Assembly: GCA_945860225.1 (NCBI GenBank)
Contig: CAMAPT010000015.1
Coordinates: forward strand, 1-64,000
Length of the DNA stretch: 64,000 nucleotides
Direction of reading: 5' to 3'
Source: Chitinophaga pinensis
GTDB lineage: Bacteria; Bacteroidota; Bacteroidia; B-17B0; Aurantibacillaceae
Shown: in pieces, positions 1 through 9,391 of the stretch
Layout: each line of letters begins with the position of its first letter
Numbering within the stretch: the first letter of the stretch is position 1
The notes under the pieces: generated by a model
The model's database searches: none
What the model saw: the letters and a program-made list of their open reading frames with translations, nothing else
What the model was told of the DNA's origin: nothing
Translations under genes and position numbers: made by a program

Positions 1-2
1 AT

Positions 3-134
3 AAACTCTATAAATCTTTAGAAGAAGTTAGCTTGTTTATTAAATCACAAACACAAAATCTAAAAAAAGAAGAAACTAAAAATACTTGCGCTTTTGATTA
101 CATTTTTTTAAATCAATTTTGGACTAAAAATTAA
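3..134 (+). CDS. 3' end of an unidentified gene (partial)
   Basis: Only the last 43 codons lie in the window; the gene begins upstream of base 1. The frame reads from base 3 to a TAA at 132-134 and gives a Lys/Asn-rich, hydrophilic C-terminus ending in NQFWTKN. No domain can be recognised from so little. It points toward the trigger-factor gene, and the two are separated by a noncoding stretch and a bidirectional terminator. It could be a chance frame, but codon use fits the AT-rich genome. Confidence 0.4.
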   Translation, partial: KLYKSLEEVSLFIKSQTQNLKKEETKNTCAFDYIFLNQFWTKN

Positions 135-159
135 ATCATTTTGGTATAACGAAAGAATA

Positions 160-293
160 ATTGTAGCTACAGGCAATTTTGCCACGCCAAGACATTATTT
201 TTTGTATCAGCTACAATAAGGTAAACGCTAGGCATTTTTTTGTATGATTGCTTCCGCTAAAAAATAGTTTTATATTCCTATGGGGTGGCGAAA
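160..293. other. noncoding stretch with nested inverted repeats
   Basis: The 257 bases between the partial gene and the trigger factor hold no ORF. Two inverted repeats are visible. Perfect 9-base arms ATTGTAGCT (160-168) and AGCTACAAT (209-217) flank a 40-base loop. Imperfect 12-base arms lie at 177-188 (ttttgccacgcc) and 282-293 (ggggtggcgaaa), with 10 of 12 positions pairing. The pair sets interlock rather than nest cleanly. The stretch could be a structured RNA, a mobile repeat or chance in AT-rich DNA. Confidence 0.25.
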
Positions 294-333
294 GCGTTCA
301 AACCGTTTATTTTCTTTCTAAATTTACCGCAAT

Positions 334-372
334 ACAAAAAGCCCGGATTTTTTAAAAATCCGGGCTTTTTGT
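334..372. terminator. bidirectional intrinsic terminator
   Basis: A near-perfect palindrome has GCCCGGATTTTT facing AAAAATCCGGGC, flanked by A-runs on one side and T-runs on the other, so it can work in both directions. It lies 20 bases beyond the stop of the trigger-factor gene on the - strand and would also stop transcription arriving from the left on the + strand. Confidence 0.85.
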
Positions 373-391
373 TGGTTGTCAAAACCTTGTT

Positions 392-1732
392 TTATTCAGT
401 AATTCCAAAAAAATCGTTGTAGCTCACTTCTTTAGTTTCTAATTTGCAAGAAGTTTTTAATACATCAAGTACTTTTTTACTGTATAACCCTTCAAATATT
501 TTTTGAGCTTCTTGTTCTTTTTTCAAGATACCGTCTACAATTTTAGCCACTTCAGTTTCTTCAGGTACTTGTCCGTAGCGAGCAAATTGAGAACGTACAT
601 AGTTACTTGCCTCTTCTTTAGCTTCATCAATGGTTACAGCAATGTTGTTGTTTTTAATGATTTTATTTTCAATTAATTTCCATTGCATAGATTTCGCATA
701 AGAAGGATATTCCGCTTCTAATTGATCTTTTGTTAATGGTTTTTCATTTACAGCCATTAACCAACGTTTTAAGAAATCGTCTGGTAAAGAAATGTTAAGT
801 TTTTCAACTAAAGTTTTTTCAACAGTTTCAACAAATTTTCTGTCTGTATCCTGAGAAAATAAAACAGCTAATTCTGATTTTATTTTGTCTTTGAACTCAG
901 TTTCTGAATTGATAGTGCCAGCACCATAAAGTTTATCAAACAATTCTTGATTTAATTCTGCATCTTCCATACGCGCAATGTTACGGATGGTTAATTGCAA
1001 GTTTGAATTAAAGTTTTCTGCAACTTCTTTATCTATAGCTAAAGAAATTGATTTATCAACGGCTGTATCATATAATTCATTGGCATTGATAATGATTTTA
1101 TCTTCTTTCTTAACTCCAATTAATTTTGCTTTAGCAGCTTCATTTTTCAAACGATCAATACCGATGCTAGTAGATTTGAATATACCTCCTGCTACAACAT
1201 TGTTATCAGCGTCTAACTCAACGATATCAATATATAAAACGTCTTTTGCTTCTGCTACTTCCGGGTTAGATGGTTTTCCGTAATTGCGTTTTACATCTTT
1301 AATGTATTTTTCAACTAAGTCGTCATCAATTTTTACAACATTGTATTCAAAAGAATGAGAATCATCTAATTTAAGGTCAAATTGAGGTGTTAAACCTAAT
1401 TCGTAATTAAATGTCCATTCTACTTGAGCATCAAAATCAATTTTTGAATCTTCCTTTGGCATCGGATTTCCTAAAATCTCAATTTTGTTTTCGTTGATGT
1501 AATTATATAACGTTTCGTTTAATATTTTATTGATTTCATCAACCAAAATGGATTTACCATGTTGTTTTTTTACCAAACTTACAGGTACTTTTCCTGGTCT
1601 GAAACCTGGCATAGACACTTGTTTTTGTACTTTTTTAATCGCATTCTCTACTTTGCTTTCATAATCTTGAGGAGCTAATGTGATGCTTAATTCTGCAGTT
1701 AATGCGTTAATGTCTTTTTTAGATATGTTCAT
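392..1732 (-). CDS. tig: trigger factor, ribosome-associated chaperone
   Basis: Trigger factor binds near the ribosome exit tunnel and shields nascent chains. The N-terminal ribosome-binding domain carries the signature GFRPGKVP at residues 43-50. A middle region (about 150-240) sits where the FKBP-type PPIase domain should be, but it lacks recognisable FKBP active-site motifs such as the G-F-E segment. A long helical C-terminal chaperone region follows. The length of 446 aa is close to the family norm (432 in E. coli). The ATG at 1732 starts directly with the conserved N-terminal domain. The gene appears monocistronic and is followed by a strong terminator. The identification is firm; loss of isomerase activity is inferred. 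Confidence 0.93.
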   Translation of the reverse strand: MNISKKDINALTAELSITLAPQDYESKVENAIKKVQKQVSMPGFRPGKVPVSLVKKQHGKSILVDEINKILNETLYNYINENKIEILGNPMPKEDSKIDFDAQVEWTFNYELGLTPQFDLKLDDSHSFEYNVVKIDDDLVEKYIKDVKRNYGKPSNPEVAEAKDVLYIDIVELDADNNVVAGGIFKSTSIGIDRLKNEAAKAKLIGVKKEDKIIINANELYDTAVDKSISLAIDKEVAENFNSNLQLTIRNIARMEDAELNQELFDKLYGAGTINSETEFKDKIKSELAVLFSQDTDRKFVETVEKTLVEKLNISLPDDFLKRWLMAVNEKPLTKDQLEAEYPSYAKSMQWKLIENKIIKNNNIAVTIDEAKEEASNYVRSQFARYGQVPEETEVAKIVDGILKKEQEAQKIFEGLYSKKVLDVLKTSCKLETKEVSYNDFFGITE

Positions 1733-1902
1733 GATTTTTTGTCTTAAAATAAATTATAAGGGTTGCAAAAATAAGGGATTTTAGCCAAATGTCAATGGTT
1801 TGACTGAATTTTTACCGGAATAACCCTTCCGTAAAGTATAAATGCTCTTTATACCTTATGAATAATTGTTTAAACTAAGCTTTTTAAGCATAATCATTTA
1901 CA

Positions 1903-2352
1903 TTATTCTTCTTCGTCGCTGTATAATTCCAATAATTCTTCCGGATAATCTTCTTTTAAAATATACACGCCGGTCATTGGGTTGACGATTTCTCGGATAC
2001 TTTTCAGATAAACATTAAAAGTCATCCCATTTTCGGTTTCTGTTTTCTCGGTTTTACTAACTGCTTTTTTGGAGAAACCAATACGAGTTAAAGAACCGTT
2101 TTCTAATAAACATTCCAAAACCATCATGTCGGGTATTTCAAAACTGAATTCTTCATCGTTAGGGTATAGCCCATTTAATAAATAGGTCGTATTATTAATG
2201 ACTTTAAAATTGGAAACATCGCCTTTTACTTCAAATTCATCTTCCCATAAATATTTCATATTATCTTCTGTTTCTTCCCCTTCATTATCTTTATCAGCAT
2301 AAGCCTGATTGAATTTTGAGTTGATTAGCTTTACATTAATGGTTACTTTCAT
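1903..2352 (-). CDS. small acidic hypothetical protein
   Basis: This is a 149-aa protein I do not recognise. It is strongly acidic, with Asp/Glu runs near residues 20-30 and a C-terminus ending SDEEE. It has no signal peptide, membrane segment or cysteines. The middle alternates hydrophobic and polar residues, suggesting a beta-rich fold. It lies 170 bases upstream of the trigger factor on the same strand with its own ATG, so it is probably a separate cytoplasmic protein. No function is assigned. Confidence 0.6.
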   Translation of the reverse strand: MKVTINVKLINSKFNQAYADKDNEGEETEDNMKYLWEDEFEVKGDVSNFKVINNTTYLLNGLYPNDEEFSFEIPDMMVLECLLENGSLTRIGFSKKAVSKTEKTETENGMTFNVYLKSIREIVNPMTGVYILKEDYPEELLELYSDEEE

Positions 2353-2464
2353 GATGCTTGTGCGTTTTATTTTAGAGCTTAAAAATAGTAGACTTCAATA
2401 CTTAATTTCTATTAATCTAAACAAACTTAGTAATTAATATCTTAATCACTCTCTTCTTTATTTT

Positions 2465-3880
2465 TTAATGGGTTAAACTTGCTTGTTCTGAATCTAACGA
2501 AATGCCCTGTTTTTTTAAAATGGACGTCACTTTATAAGCATACCATGCGAGATAAGCAAAACAACATACGGTAACAATATACGATTGATGAGCATTTTTT
2601 AGTAGATCTACCAAATAACCCTGAAATGGCGGAATTAATGCTCCTCCCAAAATCATCATAATTAATAAAGAGGAGCCTTGGTTGGTGTATTTTCCTAAAC
2701 CGGTAATGGCTAATGCAAAAATGCAAGGCCACATCACAGAACAAAATAATCCACCACTGATAAAGGAGTAAAGCGCTAAGTTTCCGGTGCTAATTAATCC
2801 AATAATCATCATGAAACATGCTGTTACGCTTAAAATGAGCAATGTGCGCGCCGGGTTATCGCCCGAAAAAATAAAAATAACCGATGCCAGTAAAATATAA
2901 GGGATGTAAAAAATAAAGTCTTCCACATGACTTCCTCTTAAATAATTGACGCCATAAATAACCCCAAAGGCTAATAATGGTGTTAACATTTGCATAAGAA
3001 TTTTTATGTTTTTACTGAAATTAAAAACGGCTAAGGCACCTGTCCATCGGCCAATCATTAAACTACCCCAATACAAAGAAATGAAATGAGAAATTTTTGT
3101 ATGATCAACGCCTTTTATTTCTGGCATAGCCAGTAAGGCTCCCATATTACTTTGAATAGAAACTTCTACACCCACATATACAAATATGGCAATCATTCCA
3201 AGGGTTAATTGCGGATATTTTAAGGCTCCCAAATCTTTATCTAGTTTTTCGGAGTTGGTAACGGCAGGTAATTTTGAAAACCATAAAATAGCCGCACATA
3301 GTATGAATAAGGCAAATAAAATAAGAGCAGGCATTTTTACGGCATCCAAATTGTTTTCGGTAACGGCAGGTGCATTTATGTTACCAAATAAGGCATAACT
3401 AAGAATAACTGGGCCAATGGTTGTTCCAAATGAATTAATTCCACCAGCTAAATTTAAACGCTGTGCTCCAGTTTCTTTTGCTCCAAAATTTATGACGAAG
3501 GGATTGGCAACAATTTGTTGCAGTGCAAAACCTAATCCAATCACAAATAAAGCGCACAATAACAATGGATAAGAATTAAAACTTGCCGCCGGTATAAAAA
3601 ACAATGAGCCGGAAGCGGAGATGAGTAAGCCTAAAATTAAAGCCTTTTTATACCCTATTTTATCGATTGGATCACCAATGGCACGTGATGTAAAAAAATA
3701 AACGACAGATCCAACCGCGTAGGCTGCGTAAAAAGCTAAATCAACTAACTGCGATTGAAATTGGGATAAGGTAAATTTGTCTTTGAAAAGTGGAATCAAT
3801 ATGCCATTGCTGGCTGCCACAAATCCCCAAAAGAAGAAAACACTGATAAGCGCCACAAAAGATGATTGTAATTTTTGCAT
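2465..3880 (-). CDS. sugar MFS transporter, FucP/GluP type
   Basis: A 471-aa polytopic inner-membrane protein with about twelve hydrophobic segments. The opening, with FFFWGFVAASNGILIPLFK at about 15-33, is typical of the L-fucose:H+ symporter (FucP) and glucose/galactose transporter branch of the major facilitator superfamily. Later segments include GGALIPPFQGYLVD near the C-terminus, also seen in that branch. Substrate cannot be read from the sequence; fucose, glucose or galactose are candidates. No sugar kinase or hydrolase lies alongside. It is divergent from the methyltransferase gene at 4021, with 140 bases between the starts. Confidence 0.85.
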   Translation of the reverse strand: MQKLQSSFVALISVFFFWGFVAASNGILIPLFKDKFTLSQFQSQLVDLAFYAAYAVGSVVYFFTSRAIGDPIDKIGYKKALILGLLISASGSLFFIPAASFNSYPLLLCALFVIGLGFALQQIVANPFVINFGAKETGAQRLNLAGGINSFGTTIGPVILSYALFGNINAPAVTENNLDAVKMPALILFALFILCAAILWFSKLPAVTNSEKLDKDLGALKYPQLTLGMIAIFVYVGVEVSIQSNMGALLAMPEIKGVDHTKISHFISLYWGSLMIGRWTGALAVFNFSKNIKILMQMLTPLLAFGVIYGVNYLRGSHVEDFIFYIPYILLASVIFIFSGDNPARTLLILSVTACFMMIIGLISTGNLALYSFISGGLFCSVMWPCIFALAITGLGKYTNQGSSLLIMMILGGALIPPFQGYLVDLLKNAHQSYIVTVCCFAYLAWYAYKVTSILKKQGISLDSEQASLTH

Positions 3881-4020
3881 AAATTAGTTTTTAGAATTAC
3901 CAAGATAGAGTTTTTGGTACGAGCCACTTTTTGTGGCTAACTTCATTTATCAACAACCTTCTTTTTACTACTTCTATCTTTAACTTTAAACTTTTAATTT
4001 CTAATTTCTAACTTTATCAA

Positions 4021-4905
4021 ATGCAATTACTAACTCCAACCCATTGGCACGACTACGAATTAATAGATTGTGGTGATTTTGAAAAATTAGAACGCTTTGG
4101 TAAATACATTACCATTCGACCAGAACCACAAGCTGTATGGAAAAAAAAATATTCGTACACCGAATGGGAAAAGCAAGCTCATGTGAAATTTATCCCTAAA
4201 AGTAGCTCTAGCGGAGAATGGAAAGCCTTAAAAAAAATGCCCGATCAATGGACTATTCAATATAGTTTGGGAGATAAGTCGGAAACCAAAGAAATTACGT
4301 TACGACTTGGCTTAACTTCCTTTAAACATGTTGGTGTATTTCCTGAACAAGCGTGTAATTGGGATGTTATTTTCAATTATTTGAGTGATTTAGAAAAACC
4401 AAAGTTTTTAAATTTATTTGCCTACACAGGTGGTGCCAGCGTTGCTGCTAAGGCAGCAGGAGCCGATGTAACACATGTAGATAGCATTAAGCAAGTTGTA
4501 AATTGGGCAAACGAAAATATGCAAAAATCAAATCTCGATAACATTCGTTGGATTATAGATGATGCTTTGAAGTTTGCAAAAAAAGAACAACGTCGTGGTA
4601 ATTTTTATCAAGGAATTATACTAGATCCACCGGCTTTTGGTCATGGGCCAAATGGCGAAAAATGGAAACTTGAAGACAATATTATGGAGATGATAGATTG
4701 TGTTTTAGATATTCTAGATCCAAAGCAACATTTATTAATTCTTAATGCGTATTCATTAGGATTTTCCGCTTTAGTACCCGAAAATCTATTACAGCCTTTT
4801 GCTTCCAAAAATCAGTCAAACTTAAGTATCGGAGAATTGTTTTTAAAAGCTAAAAGCGGAGTGAAATTACCACTTGGGGTATGGGGCAGACTTGAGAAAA
4901 GGTAG
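4021..4905 (+). CDS. class I SAM-dependent methyltransferase, RlmI-like
   Basis: A 294-aa protein. The Rossmann SAM-binding motif I region is FLNLFAYTGGASVAAKAAGA at about 136-155. An acidic motif II (THVDS) follows, and the LDPPAFGHG motif at about 201-209 resembles the catalytic loop of RlmI/RlmK-type 23S rRNA cytosine-C5/guanine methyltransferases. The PUA domain of RlmI is absent; instead the first 120 residues look like a short beta-rich N-terminal domain. The exact target is unknown; rRNA is the most likely substrate by family. The ATG follows an AT-rich leader, and the gene is divergent from the MFS gene. Confidence 0.8.
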   Translation: MQLLTPTHWHDYELIDCGDFEKLERFGKYITIRPEPQAVWKKKYSYTEWEKQAHVKFIPKSSSSGEWKALKKMPDQWTIQYSLGDKSETKEITLRLGLTSFKHVGVFPEQACNWDVIFNYLSDLEKPKFLNLFAYTGGASVAAKAAGADVTHVDSIKQVVNWANENMQKSNLDNIRWIIDDALKFAKKEQRRGNFYQGIILDPPAFGHGPNGEKWKLEDNIMEMIDCVLDILDPKQHLLILNAYSLGFSALVPENLLQPFASKNQSNLSIGELFLKAKSGVKLPLGVWGRLEKR

Positions 4906-4939
4906 TTTTCAAGTTCGTTTTTGATATAAAAAAATCTAT

Positions 4940-6775
4940 TTATCGACAGTAGGTCATTAAAGGCTGTTGTGCCGCATTAAATCCTAAAGCAACAGCTTTT
5001 TTAAATTCTTCACATGGATTTTGTTTTAGGTTTACCTTAGCAACGCCTTTCCAATAATAAGCTTCAGCAAAATCAGGATTTAATTCTGTACAAATATCTA
5101 AGTCTTTAAGGCAAGATGACATGTTTTGTTGTTTACCATACAAAATGGCTCTTCTCAAGTAATAGAGAGGGTTTTCTGAATCACTTATAATTACTTTGTT
5201 GTAAAGAGATAAGGCTTTATCCAATTGATTTAAATCGTCGTAACAATTGGCCAAAACATAATTCGCTTTAAAATTAGTTGGTTCTAATTTTAAAACCGTT
5301 TCAGCATCCTCAATGGCTTTATCAAATTTTTTCAAGGTATAAAATACATTCGCTCTTGCCACATACGCTTTTGAGTATTGTTTTAAGGCAATGGCTTTAT
5401 CAAAATCATTCAATGCGTCTTTCATTCTGCCCGTTTGAGCAAAAAGTAATCCACGGTTATAGTAACCTTTATAATAATTCGTGTTTTCATTGATAGCAGC
5501 TTTCAAATACTGCAAACCCATATCATAATTTTGGTTGAGCATATACTCGGCTCCTAAGCTATTGAGTGCGACAAAAGAGTGTGGATATTTATTTAAAATA
5601 TCGCTATACAATGTAATGCTGTTTTTCCAAACCGATGAGCGCATAAATGTTAGGCTTCCTAAAAACAGTACAAGTAACGTGGCAAAAATTTTGAACGTTA
5701 ATTCTTTAAAAGAAAGCAATGATAATATAGCAAACGAAACTCCTAAAATTGGTAAATACATATAGCGGTCGGCTGTTAATACTTCTCCAAACGGAATGAA
5801 TTGTAGAACTAATAATAAATTGGTTATAAAGAACAACAGTCCGAACAAAATGAATTTACGCTTTGATACGAATAACCAATACCCAATGATAGCTAATATG
5901 GCCACAACAAAATAGCCAATTAGTATGCTCATTATTTTTGCTTGAGGATAAGGATAAATAACAGAAAGATTAAAAGGGGCAAAAAATTTGCATAAATATT
6001 GTAAAAGTGCATAGCCTGCATATCCAATACGCTCGTGAATAGCAAAGGCATGATTTTGATTGATAAACTTATCTTCTGTTCGGGTATATATGGTGGTAAT
6101 ACCTAAAGCCAAAGCAATTAAAAAAAATGGAATTTTATTAAAAATTAAAGATTTGAAATTGATTTTATGATGTAATAAATAATCTATCAATGGCAACACT
6201 AATGGAAAACAAATAGCAGATGGTTTACTTAAAACCGATAAAACAAAGCATACCAAGGTATATCGGTAGTATTTGATGTGTTTTTCTACGATGTACTTTG
6301 AATAATAAATCATTCCCATCAAAAAAAACAAACCATATAAGAGATTATTTTTGGCTGAAACCCATGCCACAGTTTCAACTTGCAGTGGATGAAAACAAAA
6401 AATAATCGCACACAGCAAACCTTTTAATCTATTTTTAAAAAGTAAGTTGGTTAAGTAATAAACAAGACAACTATTTATTAAGTGAAAAATAATGTTGACG
6501 GCATGATGTCCTGCGGCATTTCCCTTAAAAATCAGCCAATCAAAAGCAAAACCTATCATGGTTAATGGGGCATAATTTCCAACGTAATAATTCGTAAAAA
6601 AGGCTTTTATGTCAAAGTAGTGCACGGCCTTATTATTCGTTAAAACGTCTCCATCATCCCAACTAATAAAGTGCGCCGAAAATAATTTTGAATACGCTAA
6701 AACGGCTAGAAGAATAAAAAGACCGACATAAAAATACGAAGGCTTCAATAGGGTATATTTATCGTTATTGCTCAC
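4940..6775 (-). CDS. TMTC-like membrane protein with TPR repeats (putative GT-C glycosyltransferase)
   Basis: The protein has about ten membrane helices followed by five to six tetratricopeptide repeats over the last 220 residues. The membrane part carries SWDDGDVLTNN and HPLQVETVAWVSAKNNLL, which match positions conserved in TMTC/PMT-type GT-C O-mannosyltransferases, so a lipid-linked sugar donor is plausible. The frame stays open upstream to an ATG at 7060, but that start would bury 76 codons inside the divergent glycosyltransferase gene at 6833. I therefore favour the GTG at 6775 (reading M-S-N-N-D-K), which leaves 57 bases between divergent starts. The enzymatic role is inferred; the start is uncertain. 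Confidence 0.7.
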   Translation of the reverse strand: MSNNDKYTLLKPSYFYVGLFILLAVLAYSKLFSAHFISWDDGDVLTNNKAVHYFDIKAFFTNYYVGNYAPLTMIGFAFDWLIFKGNAAGHHAVNIIFHLINSCLVYYLTNLLFKNRLKGLLCAIIFCFHPLQVETVAWVSAKNNLLYGLFFLMGMIYYSKYIVEKHIKYYRYTLVCFVLSVLSKPSAICFPLVLPLIDYLLHHKINFKSLIFNKIPFFLIALALGITTIYTRTEDKFINQNHAFAIHERIGYAGYALLQYLCKFFAPFNLSVIYPYPQAKIMSILIGYFVVAILAIIGYWLFVSKRKFILFGLLFFITNLLLVLQFIPFGEVLTADRYMYLPILGVSFAILSLLSFKELTFKIFATLLVLFLGSLTFMRSSVWKNSITLYSDILNKYPHSFVALNSLGAEYMLNQNYDMGLQYLKAAINENTNYYKGYYNRGLLFAQTGRMKDALNDFDKAIALKQYSKAYVARANVFYTLKKFDKAIEDAETVLKLEPTNFKANYVLANCYDDLNQLDKALSLYNKVIISDSENPLYYLRRAILYGKQQNMSSCLKDLDICTELNPDFAEAYYWKGVAKVNLKQNPCEEFKKAVALGFNAAQQPLMTYCR

Positions 6776-6832
6776 TGCAAACAAAATTAAGATTTGTATG
6801 GAAAGAAACGAACTAAATAGTAATTTTACATA

Positions 6833-7603
6833 ATGCCTCAAATATCGGTTGTCATTATTACGTTTAACGAAGAAAAAAACATTGCTCGTTGTCTGGAGTC
6901 TGTAAAAGACATTGCCGACGAAATAGTTGTCTTGGATTCTTTTAGTAAAGACCAAACTAAAGCTATTTGTGCCTCTTATGGCGTTAAATTTTACGAACAT
7001 ACTTTTGATGGACATATTCAGCAAAAAAACAGAGCCATTACTTATGCTTCTTTTCCACATGTTTTGTCGCTTGATGCTGATGAAGCTTTAGATGAAACAT
7101 TAAAAAAGTCGATTGCTGCGATAAAATCCAATTGGACTCATGATGGCTATTACATGAATCGCTTAACGAATTATTGCGGACACTGGGTCCGTCATTGTAA
7201 TTGGTATCCCGACACAAAATTACGTTTATGGGATAGTAGAAAAGGTTCATGGACAGGCATTAATCCTCACGATAAGTACGAATTAAAAGAGGGAGATAAA
7301 AACACCAAACACATAAAAGGTGATATTTTACACTATAGCTATTATACACAACAAGATCACTACAAACAGGTTGATTATTTTACGAACATAGCATCCAAAG
7401 CATATATAGAAGCAGGAAAAAAAGCGCCATTTTATAAACTTTTTCTCAATCCGGTGGCTAAATTTATAGATCATTATCTGTTACATTTAGGATTTTTGGA
7501 CGGTAAAGCAGGGTATCAAATCTCTAAAATTTCGGCTTACGCTACCTACCTGAAATATAAAAAAATTAAAAACATCACCGAACAGTTAAAACTTGGAAAA
7601 TAA
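6833..7603 (+). CDS. family 2 glycosyltransferase, WaaE/KdtX-like
   Basis: A 256-aa GT-A fold enzyme. It opens with ISVVIITFNEEKNIARCLES, the nucleotide-sugar binding start of GT2 proteins. The metal-binding DxD-like motif is LDADE at about 82-86, and the WYPDTKLRLWDSRKGSW block is typical of the LPS core beta-glucosyltransferase WaaE/KdtX group. It is probably a cytoplasmic-face enzyme adding a sugar to the lipid A core or a surface glycan. It is first in a tight three-gene set: the next gene overlaps its end by 11 bases. Confidence 0.85.
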   Translation: MPQISVVIITFNEEKNIARCLESVKDIADEIVVLDSFSKDQTKAICASYGVKFYEHTFDGHIQQKNRAITYASFPHVLSLDADEALDETLKKSIAAIKSNWTHDGYYMNRLTNYCGHWVRHCNWYPDTKLRLWDSRKGSWTGINPHDKYELKEGDKNTKHIKGDILHYSYYTQQDHYKQVDYFTNIASKAYIEAGKKAPFYKLFLNPVAKFIDHYLLHLGFLDGKAGYQISKISAYATYLKYKKIKNITEQLKLGK

Positions 7604-8597
7604 CGCTACTATATTAATCAGTCGAACCGATAGTATTGGGGATGTGGTGCTAACCTTGCCGCTAGCAGGTATTATAAAACAATTTATACCAAAGAGTAGG
7701 ATTTTATTTTTAGGAAGAAATTATACCAAAGACGTGATTGAGCTATCAGAACACGTTGATGAATTTATTAATTATGACATTATTTTAAAATTACCGAAAC
7801 AAGAACAAGTACAGGCGTTTAAAAACCTTCATATTACTCATATCATTCATGTGTTTCCTGATAGGCATATTGCTCAATTAGCCAAACAAGCAAATATAAA
7901 ACATAGGATTGGAACCACTAATCGTATATGGCATTGGTTGACTTGTAATATAAAAATTTCATTATCCCGAAAAAATTCTGATTTACATGAAGCGCAGTTA
8001 AATACTAAATTATTGGTTCCATTAGGCATTGATAAACCATTTAGTTTGGAGGAATTGTCTTCGTATTATGGATGCACTAAAATTCCTTTAATAGAAAAAT
8101 CAAATATTGAGTTAATTGATTCGAATAAAAAAATCATCATTTTACATCCAAAATCAAAGGGAAGCGCACGCGAATGGGGATTAGATAATTTTTCAAAACT
8201 CATCCAGCAATTAGATAAAAATAAATATCAAATATGTATCAGCGGAACTGCCCAGGATGGAGAATTATTAAGAGATTTTATTAATCGCCATTCCGGAATT
8301 ACCGATTTAACAGGAAAATTATCTTTAGCTCAGTTTATTGCATTTATCAATCATAGCGAAACCTTAGTAGCCGCCAGTACCGGCCCCTTGCATATTGCGG
8401 CTGCTTTGGGTAAACAAGCTATTGGTTTATTTGCTCCCATGCGACCTATTCATCCCGGCAGATGGAAACCTTTAGGAAAACGCGCTACTTACTTAGCTTT
8501 AGATAAAAATTGTAATGATTGCAGAAAAACGATGAAGTGCCATTGTATTCAGGCCATCCAAACATTAGAAGTAATTAATTTAATTGAACAAGCATGA
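7593..8597 (+). CDS. family 9 glycosyltransferase, heptosyltransferase-like
   Basis: A 334-aa GT-B enzyme of the ADP-heptose:LPS heptosyltransferase family. The N-terminal segment ISRTDSIGDVVLTLPLAG is the classic RfaF/RfaQ opening. The C-terminal half has the ILHPKSKGSAREWGLDNF segment and AASTGPLHIAAALGKQAIGL, which form the nucleotide-sugar site. Its start is a TTG at 7593 inside the end of the upstream gene, so the two are translationally linked. Near the C-terminus is a Cys cluster (CNDCRKTMKCHC). It likely acts in core oligosaccharide assembly with its neighbour; the donor sugar is not certain. Confidence 0.85.
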   Translation: MENNATILISRTDSIGDVVLTLPLAGIIKQFIPKSRILFLGRNYTKDVIELSEHVDEFINYDIILKLPKQEQVQAFKNLHITHIIHVFPDRHIAQLAKQANIKHRIGTTNRIWHWLTCNIKISLSRKNSDLHEAQLNTKLLVPLGIDKPFSLEELSSYYGCTKIPLIEKSNIELIDSNKKIIILHPKSKGSAREWGLDNFSKLIQQLDKNKYQICISGTAQDGELLRDFINRHSGITDLTGKLSLAQFIAFINHSETLVAASTGPLHIAAALGKQAIGLFAPMRPIHPGRWKPLGKRATYLALDKNCNDCRKTMKCHCIQAIQTLEVINLIEQA

Positions 8598-9391
8598 ATG
8601 CCTTACAAAACAAAGTTATTTGGATAACAGGCGCTTCGTCAGGCATTGGAGAAGCTTTGGTATATGAGTTTGCCAAGCAACAAGCAATTGTGGTAGTATC
8701 TGCTCGTAGAGAACAAGAATTGCAGCGTGTGATTACAAAAGCCAATTTCAACACTACTAATTTCTTAATTATCCCATTTGATTTATCTGATACAAGTCAA
8801 GTGCAAAAACACGTTCAACAAATTATAAATACATTTGGCAGAATAGATATTTTGATTAATAATGGTGGCCAAAGTCAACGAGCTGAAGCTATTGAAACTA
8901 ATACAGAAACAGAACGTTTGTTGTTTGAAATTAATTATTTCAGTGCGGTTAATTTATCAAAAGCGGTGTTGCCCTTTATGCTGAAGCAACGTTTTGGAAA
9001 AATAGTTGTAGTGAGCAGTATTGCGGGCAAGTTCGGATTTTATCTACGTTCATCATACTCAGCTGCAAAACATGCTTTGCATGGGTATTTTGAAAGTTTG
9101 CGTTTGGAAGTAGAAAAAAAAGGAATAAGTGTGTTATTGGTTTGTCCGGGTAAAATTAAAACAAATGTCTCGATAAATGCCGTCAGTGCCTCGGGTGTTT
9201 CACATAACAAAATGGATCCTAGTCATGAACAAGCCTTAAGCGCCGAAGCATGTGCTCAACAAATCATCAACGGAATTTTAAGAAACAAAGAAGAAATTTA
9301 TATTGGCGGTAAGGAATTGTTAAGTGTTAAAATAAAACGCTTTTTCCCAACCTTATTTGGAAAAATAATTAGAAAACAAAGCCCTTATTAA
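8594..9391 (+). CDS. short-chain dehydrogenase/reductase
   Basis: A 265-aa classical SDR. It has the cofactor motif TGASSGIGEAL at 13-23, the NNGG structural motif near 92 (usually NNAG), a catalytic Ser in VVSSIAGKFG and the YxxxK pair in YSAAKHALHG. It resembles the DHRS7B/DltE-type membrane-associated group, but the substrate cannot be read. Its ATG overlaps the stop of the heptosyltransferase gene in ATGA, so it is co-translated and may act on a lipid or glycan intermediate. A terminator covers its stop codon. Confidence 0.87.
   Translation: MNALQNKVIWITGASSGIGEALVYEFAKQQAIVVVSARREQELQRVITKANFNTTNFLIIPFDLSDTSQVQKHVQQIINTFGRIDILINNGGQSQRAEAIETNTETERLLFEINYFSAVNLSKAVLPFMLKQRFGKIVVVSSIAGKFGFYLRSSYSAAKHALHGYFESLRLEVEKKGISVLLVCPGKIKTNVSINAVSASGVSHNKMDPSHEQALSAEACAQQIINGILRNKEEIYIGGKELLSVKIKRFFPTLFGKIIRKQSPY

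Noticed and set aside
3922-3938. short hairpin AGCCAC/GTGGCT between the MFS and methyltransferase genes
   Set aside because: Six-base arms with a short loop and no T-tract in a divergent region; too weak to call an operator or terminator.
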